A stretch of DNA of 64,000 bases from Pseudomonas putida (lineage in GTDB: Bacteria > Pseudomonadota > Gammaproteobacteria > Pseudomonadales > Pseudomonadaceae), in NCBI RefSeq assembly GCF_016406145.1, contig NZ_CP066306.1, forward strand, positions 1 to 64,000, read 5' to 3'. The first letter of the stretch is position 1. Every line of letters starts with the position of its first letter. Below, in pieces: positions 13,037-21,948 of this stretch. Below the pieces are notes generated by a model that was given only the letters and a program-made list of their open reading frames with translations, was not told the origin of the DNA and did no database searches. Position numbers and translations under genes: made by a program.

Positions 13037-13396
13037 ATGTCCCGTCTCGCTGAATTCCGCCTGCTCGAACAACAGCTCGCAGCCCAACTGGCGGAGCTGG
13101 AAGCGCTGAAAAATGACTCTGCCCTGAAGCAGGAAATGGAATTTGAAACGAAGCTGCGCAGTTTGCTCAACGAGTATGGCTACGGCCTGCGCCAAGTGGT
13201 GCTGATCCTCGATCCGCAAGCGGTGGCTTCCACTGATATGGCCCCAAAAACCTCTCGGAAACCACGCGAAGTGAAGGTCTACAAGAATCCACACAGCGGA
13301 GAGGTTGTTGAGACCAAGGGTGGTAATCAGCGTACGCTTAAGGCCTGGAAAAACGAGTATGGCGCTGAGGTAGTCGAGTCTTGGCTCGCCAATTGA
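13037..13396 (+). CDS. MvaT/TurA-family H-NS-like nucleoid protein
   Basis: This 119-residue protein matches the MvaT family, the functional equivalent of H-NS in Pseudomonas. It has an N-terminal coiled-coil oligomerisation region (about 1-60), a flexible linker (about 65-80) and a C-terminal AT-rich-DNA-binding domain with the conserved VKVYKNPHSGEVVETKGGN and LKAWKNEYG segments. P. putida carries several paralogues (TurA-TurE), and this looks like an accessory one carried by the island. The start ATG 13037 has TTTGGAG 6 bases upstream. It lies just after tniQ and before a repeat cluster, so it may silence the element or its AT-rich cargo. That role is inferred from the family. Confidence 0.9.
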   Translation: MSRLAEFRLLEQQLAAQLAELEALKNDSALKQEMEFETKLRSLLNEYGYGLRQVVLILDPQAVASTDMAPKTSRKPREVKVYKNPHSGEVVETKGGNQRTLKAWKNEYGAEVVESWLAN

Positions 13397-13496
13397 TTGC
13401 ACTGCAGGCGGCTTCTGGCACGAGATGAATCGTGGTGCGCCCCGAATGCAAATTCCCATTCTGGGGCGTGACGAAATTTTCTGCGGGTGGTGGATT

Positions 13497-13628
13497 TAGA
13501 GAATTAAAACTGTCGCTAGAGGGTCCCGTCTTTCGCGGCCTGCAGCCATTTGGAGAGGAAACGCAAAACTGTCGCAATCACCCAAAACGCCGGTTCAGAC
13601 TGATTCGCTAGAGAATTAAAACTGTCGC
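13497..13628. repeat. Three short direct repeats, possible transposase-binding sites
   Basis: The 20-mer TAGAGAATTAAAACTGTCGC occurs exactly at 13497-13516 and again at 13609-13628. A third partial copy AAAACTGTCGC lies at 13565-13575. The spacings (59 and 53 bases between copy ends) resemble the dispersed TnsB sites at the left end of Tn7. Nothing coding covers them. They could mark an end of the tns module or of a neighbouring element. Each copy contains TGTCGC, which would fit an element running either way. Confidence 0.55.
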
Positions 13629-13685
13629 AGCCTGAAACGACGCGGCTTTCACGTGTATTCAGAGCCATCATTATCGATAGCCTGC

Positions 13686-13699
13686 TTACAAACATGTAA
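13686..13699 (+). promoter_or_regulatory. CopR-type operator upstream of DUF2790 gene
   Basis: TTACAAACATGTAA is a perfect inverted repeat (TTACA-N4-TGTAA) of the kind seen in front of copper-inducible Pseudomonas genes. It lies about 70 bases upstream of the DUF2790 gene and shares its architecture with the site in front of copA. Confidence 0.6.
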
Positions 13700-13767
13700 T
13701 TCCTGGATCACGTGGATGACAGCTCCCAGTCGGTAAGCTTCACTCATGTCTTCATGGAGTAACAGAA

Positions 13768-14100
13768 ATGAACACCGCTAAAAGCATTGCCGCCCTCATG
13801 CTCGTAATCGCCTCCTCATCCGCTTTAGCTGAAGGAGGATCTGATCGCTTACACGGAAAGATGATTCAGGCAAATGAGCAAGCAATGCGTGCCTACGCCG
13901 CTGCCAATGGAAAAAAACCACCTGAAGTGATCCATTATCGCTACGGAATGAAACTGGATGTGGCGAGAGTTATCAGTATGACTTCGCTCAAAGGTAGCTG
14001 CGACGTGATGCCGACACAGATGAATTACGAGGACTCAACAGGTGAGTTGAAAATCCTCGAATATCGCTCTGCTGGAATTAACTGTAGAGGTCAAAACTGA
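13768..14100 (+). CDS. DUF2790 family small periplasmic protein
   Basis: A 110-residue protein with a signal peptide (cleavage likely after SSALA), then AEGGSDR and a DUF2790 domain with the motif YGMKLDVARVI, MNYEDSTGEL and two cysteines (CDV near residue 73 and C near 106) that could form a disulphide. The function is not established. Related proteins in Pseudomonas are often induced by metals. Three DUF2790 genes occur in this window (also at 48583 and 62433), each near metal-resistance genes. The AEGG-D/E-R stretch after the signal peptide is shared with the PtrA-like peptides at 19022 and 52600. A TTACA-N4-TGTAA operator lies upstream. Confidence 0.85.
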   Translation: MNTAKSIAALMLVIASSSALAEGGSDRLHGKMIQANEQAMRAYAAANGKKPPEVIHYRYGMKLDVARVISMTSLKGSCDVMPTQMNYEDSTGELKILEYRSAGINCRGQN

Positions 14101-14197
14101 CCGAAGGGACAGGGTAAGTCTTGGAGTAAGCTGACCACGACCAGCGCTGCAGCTGGTCGGCTGGCCGGCAGAAGCCCTTCCCCCGGGGCATCTTGCA

Positions 14198-14653
14198 TTA
14201 CGTGTCAGGATAACTGGCAACTACTTGATCGTCCCCACTCTTGGTGAGGCCGATGACTTGATAGGCGTGTTTCATGCCATCAACCTCCATACCTGGTGAG
14301 CCAGCGGGCATGCCAGGTACCGCGACGCCTGCCAGGTCGTTGCGCTTTATGAGCTCCTGCACCTGGGCTGCGGGGACGTGACCTTCCACAAACTTGCCAT
14401 CGATAACCGCGGTGTGACACGAAGCCAGCCTCGGAGCTACTCCTAGCTCTTGCTTCACCGCCCTCATGTCCGTTTCAACGTGGTCGACGACCTTGAAGCC
14501 GTTTGCCTCCAAGTGCGCTATCCATTTCTTACAGCAACCGCAATTAGCGTCCCGGTGCACATCGATAGTCAGGGGCTCCGCAGCAAAGGCGGCTGAGGCG
14601 ATTAGAAGTGACGCTGCGGTACTTAAACCGAGGAAGCGGCGCTTACTTGTCAT
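14198..14653 (-). CDS. copG: CopG-like DUF411 copper-binding protein
   Basis: A DUF411 protein of 151 residues with an N-terminal signal peptide (to about SAAFAAE) and the metal/redox motif CGCCKKW near residue 40, plus conserved SCHTA and GHVPA segments. CopG-type DUF411 proteins are periplasmic, bind copper clusters and are thought to handle Cu(I)/Cu(II) during copper stress. The start ATG at 14653 overlaps the end of the upstream cytochrome gene by 11 bases. A longer in-frame extension is possible but has no signal peptide at its beginning. It is the last gene of the copA-copB-cytochrome-copG operon on this strand. Confidence 0.85.
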   Translation of the reverse strand: MTSKRRFLGLSTAASLLIASAAFAAEPLTIDVHRDANCGCCKKWIAHLEANGFKVVDHVETDMRAVKQELGVAPRLASCHTAVIDGKFVEGHVPAAQVQELIKRNDLAGVAVPGMPAGSPGMEVDGMKHAYQVIGLTKSGDDQVVASYPDT

Positions 14654-15422
14654 GAGTGTGCTCCTTCCCGTCTTTGTGCACATGGGTTTTGGGAGTAGAA
14701 CCTGTGTGGTGGTCCGAGTGCGCCTCGCCGGACTCGTGTTCACCGTGGTGCTCCGCTACTGATGAAGACTCCGAATGCGAACTGCCATGATCATGACTTT
14801 CCTCAGCCACGCCGTTTGCTGCGGAATCATCATGATTTCCATGACCTGATTTCGCACCACCGTGTTGGCCTTCATGGTTATGCATATCGCTTTCGCCACC
14901 GCCATGTTGGTGACCACCACTGGAAGCGACCATCATCTGGTACTGCTCAGCATTGAGTTGCGGTAGCTGGTCCAGGAACGCGACGATTCCCCAGATGTAC
15001 TGGTCGTCCATGCTCTTACCCCAGGCTGGCATGCCTGTCGCTTTGATACCGTGCTTGATGGTCCAAAACGCAGCAGCAGGGTCACCGCTTACACCTATCT
15101 CGGTGAGGTTTGGTGGGGATGGGTATAGGGCTTGGCTGAGTTCAGTTTTCTCCACCCCTGGCGCGAGGTGGCAACCGATACACATGGCGTTGTAGTTGCC
15201 TGCCCCTGCTTGGATGAGAGCAGGATCTTTAAGGTTTGGCACCTCAATGTCGCTTGCTCGGACTTCAATCGAGCGATCCCGCGCCATGGCCAAAAACGCA
15301 TGCACAGCGGGGAAGTGTGGGTCGTCCGCACCAACGTTCACGAGACCGAAGTAAGCAGCACCTAGCACTGCTGCGCTAGTAACAGCACCTGCCGCCACCA
15401 GCGTTGTAATTGTTTTTTTCAT
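14643..15422 (-). CDS. Cytochrome c with His-rich C-terminal tail
   Basis: A 259-residue exported protein with a signal peptide or anchor (MKKTITTLVAAGAVTSAAVLG), one haem c site CIGCH near residue 83 and a distal methionine candidate in ATGMPAWG near 129. About 85 C-terminal residues are extremely rich in His, Ser, Glu and Asp and look like a metal-buffering tail. The class-I cytochrome c fold (cbb3-type subunit III-like) suggests electron transfer. Standing between copB and copG, it could pass electrons to or from copper-handling proteins such as the CopA oxidase or CopG; that is inference. The RBS is weak (GAGAA) and the gap to copB is 9 bases. Confidence 0.85.
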   Translation of the reverse strand: MKKTITTLVAAGAVTSAAVLGAAYFGLVNVGADDPHFPAVHAFLAMARDRSIEVRASDIEVPNLKDPALIQAGAGNYNAMCIGCHLAPGVEKTELSQALYPSPPNLTEIGVSGDPAAAFWTIKHGIKATGMPAWGKSMDDQYIWGIVAFLDQLPQLNAEQYQMMVASSGGHQHGGGESDMHNHEGQHGGAKSGHGNHDDSAANGVAEESHDHGSSHSESSSVAEHHGEHESGEAHSDHHTGSTPKTHVHKDGKEHTHDK

Positions 15423-15431
15423 GTTGAGTTC

Positions 15432-16547
15432 TCAAAACCACATCCGAATACCGGCCACAAAACGAGCTTCGTCCACGTCCCCGCCTTCATCCCGAATGAA
15501 ATCGGCGGTTTTGCCGTAGGAACGGCTCCAGGTGACACCTATGTATGGCGCGAACTGGCGAACAATCTCGTACCGTAACCGCAGCCCGACTTCGGTGTTT
15601 GCCAGGCCAGAGCCGACGCCGCGTTCCGGGTCGTTCTTGCCATAAAAGTTGGCCTCAGCGGTTGGCTGAAGAATTAAACGATTGGTTAGCAAGATGTCGT
15701 ACTCGCCCTCCAGACGGGCAGCGGTTTGACCGTTCTCGCCGATAAAGGCGGTGGCTTCAGCTTCGAAGTCATACAGGGCCAGGCCCTGAATACCGAACGC
15801 AGCCCAGGTCTGCGGATCCTCCGGTTTGAAATCCTGCCGGACGCCGGCGACAACATCCCACCACGGGCTTACCGAGCGGCCATAGAGGAGCTGCAGCTCA
15901 GCATCTTCAGTCACACCATTGGTTCGTTCACCTTCCGAGCGAATCCAGAGCCTATTGATATCGCCGCCCACCCAGCCGGATGCATCCCAAGCAAGCGTGC
16001 TACCTTCATCGGCATCTTGGTATTCCAGTTGGTCTAGCAAGAAAAAGCTGTTGAACCCGCTGTCATCCATTTTGTGCCCGTCAAGCGGGGGGAAGGCAGC
16101 CTGCCGGTCGGCATCAGTCAGCACCGGGATTGGCGTACGGCTGGTCGGGGTCGGCGAATCAGCGTTCCCGTTTCCCATCGTGGAATGACCCATCGCGCCA
16201 TGATCCATGCCTTCCATGGACCCGTGATCCATGCCTTTCATGCTTCCATGGTCCATCTTGCTGTGGTCCATCGAGGCGGGTTTCGCTTTGGGCTGGCCAT
16301 GGCCCATTTTGCTGTGATCAACGGGTGCAGGTTGCGTGGGTTGCTTGCTCGCGCCCATCTGGCTGTGGTCCATGCCCGGCATCGCAGCCTGTGATGAGGC
16401 GTGGTCCATCTGCATGGCACCGTGGCCCATTGCCGAGTGGTCCATTCCGGAATGATCCATTTCAGCGGCGAAGCTGGGCGAAACGCCCAGCACACCTAAA
16501 GAAACGGCGAATGCCAGCAGCGATGGTCGTGCAACGCTATTGGCCAT
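15432..16547 (-). CDS. copB: Copper resistance protein CopB (outer membrane)
   Basis: A 371-residue CopB with a signal peptide (to about SPSFAAE), a Met/His-rich segment of MDHS/MGH-type repeats (about residues 28-120) and a C-terminal beta-barrel of about 220 residues beginning near [15 protein letters not shown]. It ends in the aromatic residue typical of outer-membrane proteins (GIRMWF). In the cop system CopB sits in the outer membrane and helps sequester copper. I chose ATG 16547, which has AGGCAGGG upstream and gives a proper signal peptide. It overlaps the 3' end of the upstream small Met/His-rich gene by 11 bases. Confidence 0.93.
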   Translation of the reverse strand: MANSVARPSLLAFAVSLGVLGVSPSFAAEMDHSGMDHSAMGHGAMQMDHASSQAAMPGMDHSQMGASKQPTQPAPVDHSKMGHGQPKAKPASMDHSKMDHGSMKGMDHGSMEGMDHGAMGHSTMGNGNADSPTPTSRTPIPVLTDADRQAAFPPLDGHKMDDSGFNSFFLLDQLEYQDADEGSTLAWDASGWVGGDINRLWIRSEGERTNGVTEDAELQLLYGRSVSPWWDVVAGVRQDFKPEDPQTWAAFGIQGLALYDFEAEATAFIGENGQTAARLEGEYDILLTNRLILQPTAEANFYGKNDPERGVGSGLANTEVGLRLRYEIVRQFAPYIGVTWSRSYGKTADFIRDEGGDVDEARFVAGIRMWF

Positions 16548-16866
16548 TTTTCCCTGCCTTAGCTTTGTCGCTGCCATGCGATTCCATCATTTTGCTGTGA
16601 TCCATTCCTTCCATGGAACCATGATCCATGCCCTCCATAGAGCCATGATCCATGCCTTTCATGGAGCCGTGATCCATGCCTTCATGGTTCATGCCCTGGG
16701 CTTGCTTGCTCTTCGAGCCGTTCGATTGCGCCGCGTTGGACGACTTTTGAGAGTGCTGATCATGGTTGTCACTGGACCAGGAAGACGGGGCGTACACCGC
16801 GAGCAGGCCAACCATCGCGGCAGGGGGGGAGAGGAAAAAGGCGCTTCGTTTCATTGGTTTGCTCAT
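16537..16866 (-). CDS. Small Met/His-rich periplasmic peptide between copA and copB
   Basis: A predicted 109-residue exported protein. After a signal peptide ([11 protein letters not shown] to about SSWSS) it consists mostly of Ser, Gln, Lys and repeated MDHGSM(E/K)G blocks, the same Met/His motif found in CopA and CopB. This composition suggests periplasmic copper binding. No enzyme domain is present. The ATG at 16866 lies 15 bases downstream of the copA stop codon, behind GGAGAT. Overlap with copB implies co-expression. It may have arisen by expansion of the repeat region of copA or copB. Confidence 0.8.
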   Translation of the reverse strand: MSKPMKRSAFFLSPPAAMVGLLAVYAPSSWSSDNHDQHSQKSSNAAQSNGSKSKQAQGMNHEGMDHGSMKGMDHGSMEGMDHGSMEGMDHSKMMESHGSDKAKAGKNGQ

Positions 16867-16880
16867 CTCGTATCTCCAGT

Positions 16881-18839
16881 TCATTCGTCCACGCGGACTT
16901 CTCGGAACATGCCCATCTCCATGTGGTACATGAGGTGACAGTGATAGGCCCAGCGCCCGAGTGCATCTGCGGTTACGCGATAGCTTCGTTTCGAGCCAGG
17001 CGGCATATCGATCGTGTGTTTTCGCACCATGAAATTGCCGTCCTCATCCTCCAGGTCACTCCACATGCCGTGCAGATGGATGGGGTGAGTCATCATGGTG
17101 TCGTTGACCAAGGTAATACGCAGGCGCTCGCCGTACTTGAGCCGCAGCGGCTCTGCGTCAGAAAACTTGATCCCATCGAAGGACCAAGCGAACTTTTCCA
17201 TATGCCCGGTAAGGTGCAGTTCGATTGTCCGGCCAGGTTCCCGGCCGTCAGGGTCGATGAAGGTGCTACGCAAATCCGAATACGTGAGAACCCGACGCCC
17301 GTTATCGCGAAGCCCGATCCCCGGATCGCTCAGCTTTGGCGTAGGGGTCATGGTCTGCATATCGACCAGAGGGTTGTTTGTTTCGGAGGCGGGATGGTTC
17401 TGCATGGCACCGCTGGCGGCCATATTGCTTTGGTCCATACCGGTCATGTTGCCGTGGTCCATGCCAGCCATCTTGCTATGGTCCATACCGGCCATGCTGC
17501 CGTGGTCCATGCCAGCCATCTTGCTATGGTCCATACCGGCCATGCTGCCGTGGTCCATGCCAGCCATCTTGCTATGGTCCATACCGGCCATGCTGCCGTG
17601 GTCCATGCCAGCCATCTTGCTATGGTCCATACCGGCCATGCTGCCGTGGTCCATGCCAGCCATCTTGCTGTGGTCCATACCGGCCATGCTGCCGTGATCC
17701 ATGCCACCCATGCTGCCGTGGTCCATCCCCATATCACTCATGGAGATGAGAGGCCTTGGATCTACAGCCGGCACCGGTGCCTGCAGGCCCTCACGGACAG
17801 CCAAGGTACCCCTTGAATAGCCGGTGCGATCCATGGATTGAGCAAAGATGGTGTAAGCCTGCTCGTTTTCAGGCTCGACAATGACATCGTAGGTTTCAGC
17901 AACGGCAATCCGGAATTCATCGATCGACACTGGCTTAACGTACTGACCGTCGGCTGCGACAACCGTCATTTTCAAGCCGGGGATCCGCACGTCGAAATAG
18001 GTCATCGCCGAGCCATTGATAAAGCGAAGCCGGATTTTCTCCCCTGGCTTGAAGATTCCCGTCCAGTTCCCATTTGGCGCCTGGCCGTTCATGAGGTAGG
18101 TGTAGGTGTGCCCGCTCACGTCAGCGAGATCGGTTGGGCTCATCTTCATCTCGGCCCACATCTTTCGATCGGCCACAGCAGCAGACCAACCTTTCTCGCT
18201 CACGTCGTCGACGAAGTCGCCAACGGTGCGCTTGTGGAAGTTGTAATAGTCCGACTGTTTTTTGAGCTTGGACATAACCCGCGCCGGGTCTTCGTCGGTC
18301 CAATCACTCAGCATGACGACATAGTCACGATCGTAGGTGAAAGGCTCTGGATCCTTGGCATCAATCACCAGCGCACCGTAAACACCGACCTGCTCCTGGA
18401 AGCCCGAATGGCTGTGGTACCAGTAGGTGCCGTTCTGGTGGACCTTGAACTTGTACTCGTACATGCCGTCGGGAGCGATGCCATGGAAGCTTAGACCCGG
18501 CACGCCGTCCATATTCGCCGGCAGGATGATGCCGTGCCAGTGGATGGACGTGTCCTGCTTCAAGCGGTTGCGAACCCGTAGCGTGACCGTGTCGCCTTCG
18601 CGCCAACGGAGTATTGGTCCTGGCAGCGAACCGTTGATGGCCATCGCCGTTCGAGCTGCCCCGGTAATGTTCACCGGGAGCTCCCCGATGTACAGGTCAA
18701 AATCGGTGCCGGTCAGTACGTTAGGCTGGCCAGGGCTGGTTACGGCCCAGACCGGCGCGCGCCACATGCCCAGCCCACCCAGTAGTCCGGTAGCAGCCAG
18801 GCCTTTGACGAATGAACGTCTCGTGGTTTTGCTTTGCAT
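16881..18839 (-). CDS. copA: Periplasmic multicopper oxidase CopA
   Basis: A 652-residue copper-resistance multicopper oxidase exported by the Tat pathway (signal RRSFVKG near residue 7). Copper ligands of the three cupredoxin domains are visible: HWHG near 100, WYHSHSGFQ near 141, HPIHLHGMW near 590 and [12 protein letters not shown] near 631. Between the second and third domains lies a Met/His-rich insert of about 95 residues built on [16 protein letters not shown]. It oxidises Cu(I) and binds many copper ions in the periplasm. The start ATG 18839 lies directly before the Tat signal; upstream in-frame codons do not look coding. A TTACA-N4-TGTAA operator at 19001 probably drives the operon under CopR control. 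Confidence 0.96.
   Translation of the reverse strand: MQSKTTRRSFVKGLAATGLLGGLGMWRAPVWAVTSPGQPNVLTGTDFDLYIGELPVNITGAARTAMAINGSLPGPILRWREGDTVTLRVRNRLKQDTSIHWHGIILPANMDGVPGLSFHGIAPDGMYEYKFKVHQNGTYWYHSHSGFQEQVGVYGALVIDAKDPEPFTYDRDYVVMLSDWTDEDPARVMSKLKKQSDYYNFHKRTVGDFVDDVSEKGWSAAVADRKMWAEMKMSPTDLADVSGHTYTYLMNGQAPNGNWTGIFKPGEKIRLRFINGSAMTYFDVRIPGLKMTVVAADGQYVKPVSIDEFRIAVAETYDVIVEPENEQAYTIFAQSMDRTGYSRGTLAVREGLQAPVPAVDPRPLISMSDMGMDHGSMGGMDHGSMAGMDHSKMAGMDHGSMAGMDHSKMAGMDHGSMAGMDHSKMAGMDHGSMAGMDHSKMAGMDHGSMAGMDHSKMAGMDHGNMTGMDQSNMAASGAMQNHPASETNNPLVDMQTMTPTPKLSDPGIGLRDNGRRVLTYSDLRSTFIDPDGREPGRTIELHLTGHMEKFAWSFDGIKFSDAEPLRLKYGERLRITLVNDTMMTHPIHLHGMWSDLEDEDGNFMVRKHTIDMPPGSKRSYRVTADALGRWAYHCHLMYHMEMGMFREVRVDE
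17451..17690. repeat. 48-bp tandem repeat (5 units) inside copA
   Basis: Five near-identical 48-bp units start at 17451, 17499, 17547, 17595 and 17643. Each encodes sixteen residues of the [16 protein letters not shown] type. The last unit has a single change (tgctgtgg for tgctatgg). Such arrays can change copy number by slippage or recombination, altering the number of Met/His copper-binding motifs. Confidence 0.95.
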
Positions 18840-19000
18840 GCCGTTGCGTCCAATCAGGTAGATCGCTGATATCCAGACTGCGGGATCCGCAGCCATCTGG
18901 TTTCAATTGAGCTCCCCCAAGCCTCGTAGACTTTCGCCAAAGCACAAGGATTGCGGGAGGCAATACCCCGAAAGCTGACATAGTTCAGATTCCGGGGTGA

Positions 19001-19014
19001 TTACATTTCTGTAA
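19001..19014 (-). promoter_or_regulatory. CopR-type operator in front of copA operon
   Basis: TTACATTTCTGTAA is a perfect inverted repeat (TTACA-N4-TGTAA) about 160 bases upstream of the copA start and 8 bases beyond the stop of the PtrA-like gene. Its position suits control of the minus-strand cop operon by CopR. Confidence 0.65.
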
Positions 19015-19021
19015 GCTAAGC

Positions 19022-19228
19022 TCAGCAGCTCTCGTGGCCGGGGTGCTTTTGGCTTTGGGCGGTAACAGGAGCCTCTGCTTTTTTCTCCTGAGCAACCTGG
19101 TAAGCCTGCATGGAAGATGCACGTGCAGCTTCCATCCTGGCGAAGGTGCGATCCGCGCCGCCTTCAGCCAGGGCGAGGCTCGCCATGCCGAAGGTGACTA
19201 CCATCACAATCGCTTTGATCATGTTCAT
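19022..19228 (-). CDS. PtrA-like small copper-associated periplasmic peptide
   Basis: A 68-residue protein with a signal peptide (to about ASLALA), then AEGGADRTFARME and a short charged body ending in HPGHESC, a possible metal site. It resembles the N-terminal domain of PtrA, a small copper-induced periplasmic protein of Pseudomonas. It lies between copA and copRS and diverges from copRS. The role is not established; copper tolerance is suggested by context. A second relative lies at 52600 beside the zinc genes. Confidence 0.8.
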   Translation of the reverse strand: MNMIKAIVMVVTFGMASLALAEGGADRTFARMEAARASSMQAYQVAQEKKAEAPVTAQSQKHPGHESC

Positions 19229-19394
19229 TTGCGTTTCCTCTAAGGGTCAGTTTCGCCTGATTGGCGCCGTTCACAGTGCTCAAGCTAGCTACCCGGCACT
19301 GTCAGCAAGCTGAGCCCGACATTACTTTTCCGTCAGCTTCTGGTTGGGTGCCTTTTTTGCTGCACACTGAAGGGCATCCAAGGGGGCGCAGCAG

Positions 19395-20072
19395 ATGAAA
19401 TTACTCGTAGCCGAAGATGAGCCAAAAATCGGGGCCTACCTGCAGCAAGGGCTGACGGAGGCAGGCTTTACCGTCGATCGTGTGGTCACAGGGACCGACG
19501 CGCTGCAATACGCTTTGAGCGAGGCGTATGACCTGCTGATTCTTGATGTAATGATGCCGGGGCTAGACGGCTGGGAGGTGCTGCGGATGGTACGTGCGGC
19601 AGGGAAAGAGGTCCCAGTCTTGTTTTTGACGGCCCGTGATGGCGTGGACGATCGCGTGAAAGGGTTAGAACTCGGGGCTGACGATTACCTGGTCAAACCC
19701 TTTGCATTCTCGGAACTGCTAGCGCGTGTGCGCACTTTGCTGCGAAGAGGCAGCAGTGGCTATGCTCAGACCACTATGAAGATGGCTGACCTGGAGGTAG
19801 ACCTGCTTAAGCGCCGGGCCACCCGAAATGGCAAGCGGATCGACCTCACAGCCAAGGAGTTCTCCTTACTGGAACTACTCATGCGCCGACGCGGCGAGGT
19901 ACTGCCGAAGTCCCTGATCGCATCGCAGGTGTGGGATATGAACTTCGACAGCGACACTAACGTGATCGAGGTTGCTGTTCGTAGGTTGCGGGCCAAGATT
20001 GATGACGATTTCGCCCCCAAGCTCATACATACAGTTCGTGGCATGGGCTATCTGATGGATGTTCCCGAGTAA
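19395..20072 (+). CDS. copR: Copper response regulator CopR (OmpR family)
   Basis: A 225-residue OmpR/PhoB-type regulator: receiver domain with acidic pocket (EDE near 8-10), phospho-accepting Asp in [10 protein letters not shown] near 51 and Lys in LVKPF near 101, then a winged-helix DNA-binding domain (LLRRGSS to RGMGYLMD). It is followed immediately by its kinase: the TAA stop overlaps the ATG of copS. AAGGGGGCG lies upstream of the ATG. It likely recognises the TTACA-N4-TGTAA sites at 19001 and 13686. Sequence alone cannot fully separate CopR from CusR or CzcR; the cop/cus neighbours favour copper. Confidence 0.9.
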   Translation: MKLLVAEDEPKIGAYLQQGLTEAGFTVDRVVTGTDALQYALSEAYDLLILDVMMPGLDGWEVLRMVRAAGKEVPVLFLTARDGVDDRVKGLELGADDYLVKPFAFSELLARVRTLLRRGSSGYAQTTMKMADLEVDLLKRRATRNGKRIDLTAKEFSLLELLMRRRGEVLPKSLIASQVWDMNFDSDTNVIEVAVRRLRAKIDDDFAPKLIHTVRGMGYLMDVPE

Positions 20073-21478
20073 TGCGCGCCCAATCGTCGCTCGTTAAACG
20101 CCTTACCCTCATGTTCATGTTCGCGGTCATCGCCGTATTGGTCGTTGCCGGCGTGAGCTTCTACATGCTCAGTCAGCACCATTTCCAGATGCTGGATGAG
20201 CAAGCCCTGGCCGAGAAACTCGAATCCACCCGGCACATCCTTTCACTTTCAGCAGCACGTGATGAACTTGAGGATCAGGAGCCTCAACTGCGTGCTTTGT
20301 TGGGGGCTCATCAGGACCTTTCTGCGGAGATTCTTGATGCTGACGGTACTGTCCTGTTCTCGGACTCCAAGGCATCCCGCATCCCTGAGCGCTTTAAGCA
20401 GGCCTCTTCTGGCGCCGTTTGGGACTGGCAAATCGACTCGCGGAACTTCCGGGGGATTACCTCTCAACTGGCTATAGCGCAGGCGCAGGCGCCGGTAACA
20501 GTCATGTTGATGCTGGATGTCACCAGCCATGCCCACTTTTTCAAGACGCTGCAATGGTGGTTCGGCATTGGCTTGGTCATCAGCGCTCTGGTTAGTGCAG
20601 GATTGGGGTGGATCGTGGCCAAGAGCGGTCTTCGGCCGGTTGGGCAGATCACCAAGGTGGCGACATCCATGTCTGCCCGGTCCCTTCGCGAGCGAATTCC
20701 ATTGGAGCCCGTGCCGCTTGAATTGCAGGAGCTGATCCTCTCCTTCAACGGAATGCTTGCACGCCTGGAAGACGCGTTCGTCCGGCTATCAAACTTCTCA
20801 GCCGACATCGCACATGAGCTGCGGACTCCGGTAAGTAATCTTCTGACGCATACCGAAGTCGTTCTGACCAAAAAACGCGACCTCGATGCCTACGAAGACA
20901 ACCTCTACTCCAATCTTGAAGACCTCAAGCGCATGTCGCGCATGATCGATGACATGCTGTTCCTGGCAAAAGCTGATAACGGCTTGATCATCCCCGAGCA
21001 GGTTGATATCGATCTGGTCGGGCTAGTGTCCAGACTGATTGAGTACTACCAGCTTGCAGCCGAAGACCGAAGCATTCGGCTTGCCCTTCAAGGCGAAGGT
21101 ACGATCCGTGGTGACCGGCTAATGATTGACCGGGCGGTTTCCAACATTCTATCCAACGCTTTGCGCTATACCCCCGAAGGCCACGATATCGCCGTCCGGA
21201 TTGTCGAGGCGGCTGATCAAGTGAACCTGTCCGTCCAGAACAATGGGGCCACGATTGATCCGGAACATATCAACAAAATCTTCGACCGGTTCTATCGCGC
21301 TGACCCTGCAAGGCGGGAAGGAAGCCCAAGCAACGCCGGCTTGGGTCTGGCCATAACGCGTTCGATCATCGAGGCTCATGGTGGGCGAATTTGGTGTACC
21401 TCCGCTGACGGCGTGACGAGTTTTCACATCGCTCTGCCGCACGCCAAACAATCCACTTCCAAGCCTCAAACGGCTTAA
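20072..21478 (+). CDS. copS: Copper sensor histidine kinase CopS
   Basis: A 468-residue membrane kinase of the heavy-metal sensor family. Two membrane helices (about 13-35 and 165-188) flank a periplasmic sensing domain. A HAMP domain follows, then the dimerisation helix with the phospho-accepting His in ADIAHELRTPVSN near residue 248, and the ATP-binding domain with N-box SNALRYTP, FDRFYRAD and GLGLAI. It overlaps copR by one base and is co-translated. It probably senses periplasmic copper and phosphorylates CopR. Confidence 0.9.
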   Translation: MRAQSSLVKRLTLMFMFAVIAVLVVAGVSFYMLSQHHFQMLDEQALAEKLESTRHILSLSAARDELEDQEPQLRALLGAHQDLSAEILDADGTVLFSDSKASRIPERFKQASSGAVWDWQIDSRNFRGITSQLAIAQAQAPVTVMLMLDVTSHAHFFKTLQWWFGIGLVISALVSAGLGWIVAKSGLRPVGQITKVATSMSARSLRERIPLEPVPLELQELILSFNGMLARLEDAFVRLSNFSADIAHELRTPVSNLLTHTEVVLTKKRDLDAYEDNLYSNLEDLKRMSRMIDDMLFLAKADNGLIIPEQVDIDLVGLVSRLIEYYQLAAEDRSIRLALQGEGTIRGDRLMIDRAVSNILSNALRYTPEGHDIAVRIVEAADQVNLSVQNNGATIDPEHINKIFDRFYRADPARREGSPSNAGLGLAITRSIIEAHGGRIWCTSADGVTSFHIALPHAKQSTSKPQTA

Positions 21479-21514
21479 TGCTCATTTCATGCGTGTAACC
21501 TATACTCGGCCATC

Positions 21515-21862
21515 ATGAACCGGCTCCTACGACTGTTCACCATCCTGCTTCTAATCGCATCGCTTCCTCTCAACGGCATGGCGGGAGTCGACTCAGCCAT
21601 TGAACCATGCCCCATGCAAACCATGGGGATGGAGATGATGGCGGGGATGGATCACGATTGTTGCCAGGATACTGATCCAGGATCAGCTGCCGACCACTCC
21701 AAAGCCTGCAAAGTGGGCCAGGAGTGTAGAACCGCGAGCACAGTTCAGGTCGAAATAATTAACCCCACGCTCACCTATTCTGCGCCTAGGCCAGTAGATA
21801 CCTATGCGGTGAGCCTCGTAAACAGGGCGCCTCCTGACCCTTGGCGGCCACCCCGCGCCTGA
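21515..21862 (+). CDS. Small Cys/Met-rich exported protein upstream of cusC
   Basis: A 115-residue protein with a signal peptide (LLLIASLPLNGMAG). A segment follows with several potential soft-metal ligands: PCPMQTMGMEMMAGMDHD, CCQD, KACKVGQEC. The tail is Pro/Arg-rich. No named enzyme family is recognised. Its position between copRS and cusCBAF, in the same direction, suggests a periplasmic metal-binding accessory of the efflux pump. It lies 36 bases after copS and 86 bases before cusC. Confidence 0.75.
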   Translation: MNRLLRLFTILLLIASLPLNGMAGVDSAIEPCPMQTMGMEMMAGMDHDCCQDTDPGSAADHSKACKVGQECRTASTVQVEIINPTLTYSAPRPVDTYAVSLVNRAPPDPWRPPRA

Positions 21863-21948
21863 TTACCTCTTAAATTCACCCCATCGTCCTGTTTTGCAGC
21901 CGGATGATGGCATGCGCTTGCGCGCTGATTTTTTGAGGAATCATTTCC

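Noticed and set aside
17451..17690. Regularly spaced repeat considered as CRISPR array
   Set aside because: Units are contiguous 48-bp copies without unique spacers and lie in frame within copA.
16854..17816. Plus-strand frame with repeated histidine/alanine pattern
   Set aside because: The repetition only reflects the complementary strand of the CopA Met/His tandem repeat.
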